From JAYVJH01 sp043777595 (lineage in GTDB: Bacteria; Bacteroidota; Bacteroidia; Cytophagales; Spirosomataceae), in assembly GCA_043777595.1 (NCBI GenBank), contig JAYWHT010000026.1, forward strand, positions 1-63,473: DNA of 63,473 bases, in the 5' to 3' direction. The stretch's first letter is position 1. Each line of letters opens with the position of its first letter. The position numbers and the translations under genes are program-made. The notes under the pieces are model-generated. The model was not told where the DNA came from. It saw nothing but the letters and a program-made list of their open reading frames with translations, and made no database searches. Of this stretch, positions 59,174 to 63,473 are shown piece by piece.

Positions 59174-60477
59174 TAGGTGTGTACAGTTTGAGGATAAAGT
59201 TCTATAGATTGGATTTTGAGTTGTAGCTCTGGCGATAGAAAAAACGGTAGCTTTCTAAAATATTTTCTGAGTTCATATAGCTTGTCTTCATCTTTCTCGC
59301 TCAACTCTTCTTTTGCCATCAATATCTCATATTTTGATAATTGTTTCTCTACAAAATCAGAATATTGATTGGTTTCAAAATACGTTTCTACTAACTCGTC
59401 ATATTTATAATCGCTCAAATCTTCAACCCTAATTTGTTTTTCTAAATCATAAATCACCGCATTATCAACCGAACTCAGCACAAAAGGCGAATGGGTGGTA
59501 ACAATAAACTGGATTTTGGGGAAGAACGAAGTCAAAAACGGCAGGATTTTCTTCTGTAAATCTATATGCAAATGCGTTTCTATTTCGTCAATCAAGACAA
59601 TACCTTGCAGGTCGTAAGGTGATGTATTATTAAATTTTCTATCCATTCTCATCATCAATTCTGAAACAAAAGATACGAAAGCACCATAACCGTCAGATAG
59701 TTGATTTAAGTTAAATGGTTCTTTATTTTGAGAAATAATATTATAATTAAAATTAGGTCTATCAAACACTAATTTGATAGCCATGTCATCAAGCATACTT
59801 TTAAGTACATTTTCAAATTTTTTAAACCAATTTTCTAACTTACTTACTTCTAAAGTATTTCCAATATCTTTTGCATCTAATAAGTCAAAACGTAAATTAA
59901 CAAGTTGACGGACAAAATTTTCATTCGCATCTTCATCTATCGAATATTTATCTTTTAATTCTATTTTGTTAGGACCAGATGATGTTTCAGGTTTAAAATT
60001 TCGTTTAGATTTAAAGTATTTGATTAAAAAATTACCATTAGGCCACAAATATTTCTGAAAAATACCCTCCCTATCGTAAATGTCAGAATTTGAAAATAGT
60101 TGGGCAGGGCATTTTTTTTCTATTATTGATAAATAATTTCCCCATTTTGTTTTGGCAGACATATACATTATATAATCCGCTTTCGATTGCGATTTAAAAA
60201 TAGGTTTGGGCTTACTATTCACTTCTTTTTCGACCTCCTTATACTTTTTGTAGAGTTCAAAAATATCGTTCAACTCCTTTTCATCAGTGGGTTCACTCAA
60301 TATCCAATTCAAAAATGTATTTATTCCATTCAACACACTCGTCTTCCCGCTTCCATTTTTGCCAGTGAGTATCAAGTGTTTACGTTCTGTTTCTGACAAC
60401 AGTATTTCAAGCCCTTCCAGATGCCGCACTTTATTGATGCGTATGTTGGTTACAAATATATCTTCTATATCTTCCAT
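59173..60477 (-). CDS. AAA/ABC-type ATPase, PtuA-like (Septu-like defence)
   Basis: 434 residues. Walker A HLILTGKNGSGKTSVLNGINTF near the N-terminus. A long insertion/coiled-coil with many K/E (about 65-210) follows. Then the ABC-type signature LNQLSDGYGAFVSFVSELMMR, Walker B GIVLIDEIETHLHIDLQKKILPFL and H-loop FIVTTHSPFVLSSVDNAVIYDLE. This is the OLD/AAA_21-like arrangement seen in PtuA. The last residues QTVHT run into the HNH gene with an overlap. It lies 6 bp after a Uma2 gene. Assigned by motif order plus the neighbouring HNH gene; other defence ATPases are possible. Confidence 0.85.
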   Translation of the reverse strand: MEDIEDIFVTNIRINKVRHLEGLEILLSETERKHLILTGKNGSGKTSVLNGINTFLNWILSEPTDEKELNDIFELYKKYKEVEKEVNSKPKPIFKSQSKADYIMYMSAKTKWGNYLSIIEKKCPAQLFSNSDIYDREGIFQKYLWPNGNFLIKYFKSKRNFKPETSSGPNKIELKDKYSIDEDANENFVRQLVNLRFDLLDAKDIGNTLEVSKLENWFKKFENVLKSMLDDMAIKLVFDRPNFNYNIISQNKEPFNLNQLSDGYGAFVSFVSELMMRMDRKFNNTSPYDLQGIVLIDEIETHLHIDLQKKILPFLTSFFPKIQFIVTTHSPFVLSSVDNAVIYDLEKQIRVEDLSDYKYDELVETYFETNQYSDFVEKQLSKYEILMAKEELSEKDEDKLYELRKYFRKLPFFLSPELQLKIQSIELYPQTVHT

Positions 60478-60483
60478 TGTTAT

Positions 60484-61056
60484 TTATTCAAACGTTATTT
60501 TTCGATATAATTCCTCAACTTTGATGCTATTACCCAAAAAATCAAGGCTTTGCGACAGGTCATTGAGCTGCGTATATTGCCATTGGCCGGGGCTTTGGTA
60601 GCGGTACGATTTCACTTGTATTTTTTCGGACGACACCAACAGTATCTGTCTCACGCTGTCTATTTGTTGGTAGCAGTCCAGCTTTTCACCACGGTCGTAG
60701 TCTTTGGTAGAGCCTGACATTACTTCTACAATGGCAACGGGGTTCATCAATGGCTCAAAACCTTGGCGTTCTTCGGTGTAAATTTCTTCTTCGCCCTCAA
60801 CGACCATCACGTCTGGTAGTACAAACTTATCGCAAGCCGAAATATACAAATATCGGTTGCTTGCATAAACTTCGCACTTGTTGGCATCTAATAATTTAAA
60901 AAAAGTCGCCAAAATGCGACTCACAATTTTTTCGTGTGTTTTGCTTGCTCCTGCCATATTGTATATTATTTCGCCATCGGCATATTCGATGCGGTCGGGT
61001 GTTTGTGCGGCTTCTTCAAAAAAGTCGCTAATTGAGACTAAGGTTGCAGTTTCCAT
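60484..61056 (-). CDS. Uma2-family putative restriction endonuclease
   Basis: 190 residues. SISDFFEEAAQTPDRIEYADGEIIYNMAGASKTHEKIVSRILATFFKLL, then CEVYASNRYLYISACDKFVLPDVMVVEGEEEIYT and LMNPVAIVEVMSGSTKDYDRGEKLDCYQQIDSVRQILLVSSEKIQVKSYRYQSPGQW, are the PD-(D/E)XK-type blocks. It starts the three-gene insert in the his region, 6 bp before the PtuA-like ATPase, and might belong to the same defence unit, although Uma2 proteins also occur alone (two others at 26370-27599). The fold is recognised; its activity is not established. Confidence 0.85.
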   Translation of the reverse strand: METATLVSISDFFEEAAQTPDRIEYADGEIIYNMAGASKTHEKIVSRILATFFKLLDANKCEVYASNRYLYISACDKFVLPDVMVVEGEEEIYTEERQGFEPLMNPVAIVEVMSGSTKDYDRGEKLDCYQQIDSVRQILLVSSEKIQVKSYRYQSPGQWQYTQLNDLSQSLDFLGNSIKVEELYRKITFE

Positions 61057-61105
61057 GATTGTATTAGAATGTTAGTCAAAGATAAAGTACTTTTTGTGAA
61101 ATCCC

Positions 61106-61138
61106 AGCGATGCCACCACTCCAAGTGATGGCATCGCT
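61106..61138. repeat. Near-perfect 15-bp hairpin with CCA loop
   Basis: AGCGATGCCACCACT and AGTGATGGCATCGCT flank CCA (one mismatch/G-U). It lies between hisD and the Uma2 gene. On the hisD strand no T-run follows, so it looks like a repeat hairpin of the AAGA/GAAA-loop kind rather than a terminator. Confidence 0.6.
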
Positions 61139-61140
61139 TT

Positions 61141-62412
61141 TTACAAGGCTAAACTCTTCAACCTCAAACTCACCGCTCGTTTGTGGGCTTGTAGCGACTC
61201 TGCTTCGGCCATGATTTCTACTGTTGGGCCGAGGTTTTTGATGCCTTCTTCTGAGATGTGCTGTACGGTTATTTTTTTTACAAAACTATCTAACGACACT
61301 CCGCTATATGCCCGAGCGTGGCCATTAGTGGGCAGGGCGTGGTTGGTACCAGAGGCATAGTCGCCGCAAGACTCGGGGGTATAATTACCCAAAAACATAG
61401 AACCTGCATTGATGATTTGTTCGCAGACTGATTCAGAATCTTTAACACTCAAAATCAAATGTTCGGCTGCATATTCGTTCAATAGTTCAATGGCTTCGGC
61501 GTGATTTTCTACTAATATCGCTTTTGAGTTTTCGATGGCTTTACGAGCCAGTTCTCGCCTTGGCAGATTTTCTAATTGTGTAGTGAGAGCTAAATTGACA
61601 CTCGCCAAAAACTTCTTATCATCCGATACCAACAGCACTTGACTGTCGGCTCCATGCTCGGCTTGTGCCAATAAATCGGCGGCTACAAAGGCTGGAATGG
61701 CCGTATTGTCGGCATAAATCGCCACTTCGCTCGGCCCTGCGGGCATATCTATTGCTACACCCTCTTTGGTCAATAACATTTTGGCTGCTGTAACGTACTG
61801 ATTGCCCGGGCCAAAAATTTTATAGACCTTCGGCACAGACTCCGTGCCGAAGCCCATAGCCGCAATGGCTTGTGCGCCACCAATTCTGAATATTTTGGTA
61901 ACACCAACCAACTGCGCTGCATACAAAATAGCGGGGTGATTGCTGGGCGAACACAACACAACTTCTTGACAACCAGCAATTTTGGCAGGAATACCCAACA
62001 TCAAAACCGTACTAAATAACGGGGCAGAACCGCCAGGAACGTACAAGCCCACTTTCTGAATAGCCACATATTTGCGCCAGCAAGTAACGCCAGCCATAGT
62101 TTCAATCTTTTGAACAGGCTGCTTTTGGGCTTCATGGAACTTATAAATATTGGCGTAGGCTTGCTTAATGGCCGCTTTGAGTTCGTCAGAAAGTAAAGCC
62201 TCGGCGGCCTCAATTTCAAACTTGGAAATTTCTATATCTGTCAGCTCTATTTTGTCAAATTGCATGGCAAGTTCACGTAGTGCGGTATCGCCTTCTTCTC
62301 GTACTTTTTTGAGAATAGGCGCAACTATCTTTTCAATTTTAGATAAATCTTGCACAGGGCGAGCCAATAGTGCAGGCCAGTCAGTGCGTTTAGGGAAGGG
62401 GATTATTGTCAT
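61141..62412 (-). CDS. hisD: Histidinol dehydrogenase
   Basis: 423 residues. It oxidises L-histidinol to L-histidine in two NAD+-dependent steps, with Zn2+. Features: YVPGGSAPLFSTVLMLGIPAKIAGCQEVVLCSPSN, RIGGAQAIAAMGFGTESVPKVYKIFGPGNQYVTAAK, VAIDMPAGPSEVAIYAD, LLAQAEHGADSQVLLVS, SAGSMFLGNYTPESCGDYASGTNHALPTNGHARAYSGVSLDSF. The inverted repeat inside GFGTESVPK (61829-61851) is native coding sequence. It is separated from hisG by about 100 bp of low-complexity sequence. Confidence 0.97.
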   Translation of the reverse strand: MTIIPFPKRTDWPALLARPVQDLSKIEKIVAPILKKVREEGDTALRELAMQFDKIELTDIEISKFEIEAAEALLSDELKAAIKQAYANIYKFHEAQKQPVQKIETMAGVTCWRKYVAIQKVGLYVPGGSAPLFSTVLMLGIPAKIAGCQEVVLCSPSNHPAILYAAQLVGVTKIFRIGGAQAIAAMGFGTESVPKVYKIFGPGNQYVTAAKMLLTKEGVAIDMPAGPSEVAIYADNTAIPAFVAADLLAQAEHGADSQVLLVSDDKKFLASVNLALTTQLENLPRRELARKAIENSKAILVENHAEAIELLNEYAAEHLILSVKDSESVCEQIINAGSMFLGNYTPESCGDYASGTNHALPTNGHARAYSGVSLDSFVKKITVQHISEEGIKNLGPTVEIMAEAESLQAHKRAVSLRLKSLAL

Positions 62413-62513
62413 AATTTAATGTGCTAATGTGTTGATGTGCCAGTGTGTCAATGGGTTATTATTACGATGTAGTAAAAATTGGCACATCGGCACATTGGCA
62501 TATCAGCACATTG
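62413..62513. repeat. Low-complexity quasi-repeat between hisG and hisD
   Basis: Two facing runs of GTG/GCACAT-type words (aatgtgctaatgtgttgatgtgcc.. and ttggcacatcggcacattgg..) form an imperfect palindrome between hisG and hisD. No promoter or terminator elements are recognisable. Confidence 0.6.
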
Positions 62514-63368
62514 TTAGTGTATCATTTTTTCAATCGGAATCACCAGTATTCCTTCTGCGCCAGCGGCACGTATTTTGGTGATATTTGTCCAGAAATCGTT
62601 TTCATTTATTACCGAGTGTAGCGATACCCAGCCCTCGGTTGTGAGAGGTACAACAGTTGGGGCTTTCATACCGGGCAAGAGCGAACCAATATTTGCGATG
62701 GCATCTTTGGGGCAATTTAGTACAATATATTTATTGTTTTGAGCAGCTTGTACGGCGTTGATTCTAAACAAAAGGCTTTCTAACAAAATACGTTTTTCGT
62801 CCGATAGTTTCTGATTGGCAATTAGCACGGCCTCTGACTGAAAAATAGTTTCGACTTCTTTCAGACCATTGCTCAACAGCGTACTGCCCGAACTCACAAT
62901 ATCACAAACGGCATCGGCGAGACCAATACTGGGGGCGATTTCGACCGAACCACTAATTTCGTGAATGTCGGCCTTGATGTTTCTTTCGGCCAAATAATTG
63001 CCCAGCAGTCTGGGGTAAGATGTAGCAATACTTTTGCCCTCAAACGACTCAACACCTATATAAACCTCACTTCTAAGAATGGCCAACGACAGACGGCATT
63101 TTGAAAAACCCATTCTGTGGGCGATAGATACCTGCCGGCCTGTTTCGACCAGTACGTTTTCGCCTACTATTCCCAAGTCGGCTACACCGTCGGCCACGTA
63201 GCCGGGAATGTCGTCGTCTCTCAAAAACAAAAATTCGGCAGGAAAGTTAGACGATACCGATTTGAGTTTGCCCGTTGAGCCGCTCTCAAATCTAATTCCA
63301 CATTCTTTAAATAATTTGATTGAGTCATCGCTCAGACGACCCGATTTTTGTATGGCTATGCGTAGCAA
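62514..63368 (-). CDS. hisG: ATP phosphoribosyltransferase
   Basis: 284 residues, the long form with a C-terminal ACT-like regulatory domain. It catalyses the first, His-inhibited step of histidine synthesis (ATP + PRPP). Features: LRIAIQKSGRLSDDSIKLFKECGI, FLRDDDIPGYVADGVADLGIVGENVLVE, ATSYPRLLGNYLAERNIKADIHEISGSVEIAPSIGLADAVCDIVSSGSTLLSNGL and the C-terminal domain from NCPKDAIANIGSLLPG onward. The start is TTG at 63368; two codons upstream there is a TAA, and the upstream sequence is the tandem ATGAGTT repeat. A repeat insertion may have removed the normal ATG. Confidence 0.95.
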   Translation of the reverse strand: MLRIAIQKSGRLSDDSIKLFKECGIRFESGSTGKLKSVSSNFPAEFLFLRDDDIPGYVADGVADLGIVGENVLVETGRQVSIAHRMGFSKCRLSLAILRSEVYIGVESFEGKSIATSYPRLLGNYLAERNIKADIHEISGSVEIAPSIGLADAVCDIVSSGSTLLSNGLKEVETIFQSEAVLIANQKLSDEKRILLESLLFRINAVQAAQNNKYIVLNCPKDAIANIGSLLPGMKAPTVVPLTTEGWVSLHSVINENDFWTNITKIRAAGAEGILVIPIEKMIH

Positions 63369-63402
63369 GATAAGTTATGAGTTATGAGTTATGAATGATG
63401 AA
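63369..63402. repeat. Tandem ATGAGTT-like words upstream of hisG
   Basis: Three TTATGAG units followed by ATGAATG directly abut the TTG start of hisG on the minus strand. Confidence 0.75.
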
Positions 63403-63421
63403 TTTATCATTTCAATATAAA

Positions 63422-63473
63422 ATGCAAGAAATACGATTTGACAACCTACAGCCTATTTTTTTTCACAGCCGCA
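63422..63473 (+). CDS. Start of an unidentified gene, truncated by the window end
   Basis: ATG at 63422 opens a frame to the end of the window (MQEIRFDNLQPIFFHSR). Divergent from hisG. 17 codons are not enough to identify it. Confidence 0.4.
   Translation, partial: MQEIRFDNLQPIFFHSR

Noticed and set aside
61106..61138. A terminator for hisD.
   Set aside because: The stem is strong but on the hisD strand no T-run follows; on the other strand it would terminate nothing. Listed as a repeat hairpin instead.
61829..61851. A perfect 8-bp inverted repeat (TTCGGCAC..GTGCCGAA) in hisD.
   Set aside because: It encodes the conserved GFGTESVPK segment of HisD and is native coding sequence, not an inserted element.
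1..63473. tRNA genes.
   Set aside because: No cloverleaf with the T-loop consensus (GGTTCRA) and CCA-type ends was seen in the intergenic gaps; a covariance search would be needed to exclude them fully.

Overview
The window looks like chromosomal DNA from a gliding, Gram-negative member of the Bacteroidota, most likely a Cytophagales/Spirosomataceae-type bacterium. The evidence is a GldD gliding lipoprotein, an OmpA-family envelope protein, an outer-membrane beta-barrel receptor with a carboxypeptidase-regulatory N-terminus, a porin/ammonium-transporter pair, several Uma2-family nucleases, many lipoproteins, the near absence of Shine-Dalgarno sequences and repeated TAnnTTTG (-7 type) promoter elements. 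The genus cannot be fixed from sequence alone.

Layout. 1-9.9 kb: tail of an SGNH hydrolase, a secreted beta-propeller/phosphoesterase, an MscS-type channel, a GNAT acetyltransferase, folD-waaA, a 101-bp MITE-like element with a perfect 10-bp target duplication, thyA and two glycan-related genes. 9.9-16.8 kb: OmpA-family protein, RNase P RNA, DUF4403 lipoprotein, Nudix hydrolase, gldD and a LuxC-type acyl-CoA reductase divergent from a ferredoxin (to 17.2 kb). 17.6-21.5 kb: porin, amt and a dipeptide epimerase. 21.5-23 kb: a decayed zeta-toxin-like gene and its upstream partner, cut by a 669-bp integron-cassette-like insert carrying a DinB-like gene. 23-27.6 kb: a kinase/ParB-like fusion coupled to alkB, a carboxynorspermidine-dehydrogenase-like gene and two Uma2 genes. 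27.6-43.3 kb: alaS (with repeat-derived in-frame tracts), a CoA-binding protein, MATE exporter, glycosyltransferase, esterase, beta-barrel receptor, Rpn-type nuclease, a GMC oxidoreductase pair, solitary rpsJ, an Ala-rich lipoprotein and a transglutaminase-like protein.

43.7-50.7 kb is the most unusual metabolic/regulatory island. A membrane-anchored AraC-HTH/FlgO-like/TPR regulator is followed by phased direct repeats, a -7 element and a same-strand run of small exported or NTF2-like/dimeric-barrel proteins. Several of these are preceded by copies of the same short leader, and some are interrupted or frameshifted. 50.9-55.6 kb: two-component system and topA. 55.8-63.4 kb: hemF, a kinase-like protein and the histidine genes hisG, hisD and hisC. 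A Uma2 nuclease plus a Septu-like ATPase/HNH pair sits between hisD and hisC, and its last gene overlaps the hisC start by 4 bp.

Several kinds of small repeat recur: a GC-rich element read in frame in unrelated genes on both strands, 7-8 bp quasi-tandem words at gene edges and inside signal peptides, and short perfect hairpins with AAGA/GAAA/CCA loops. All functions are assigned by reading motifs; no database search was possible.
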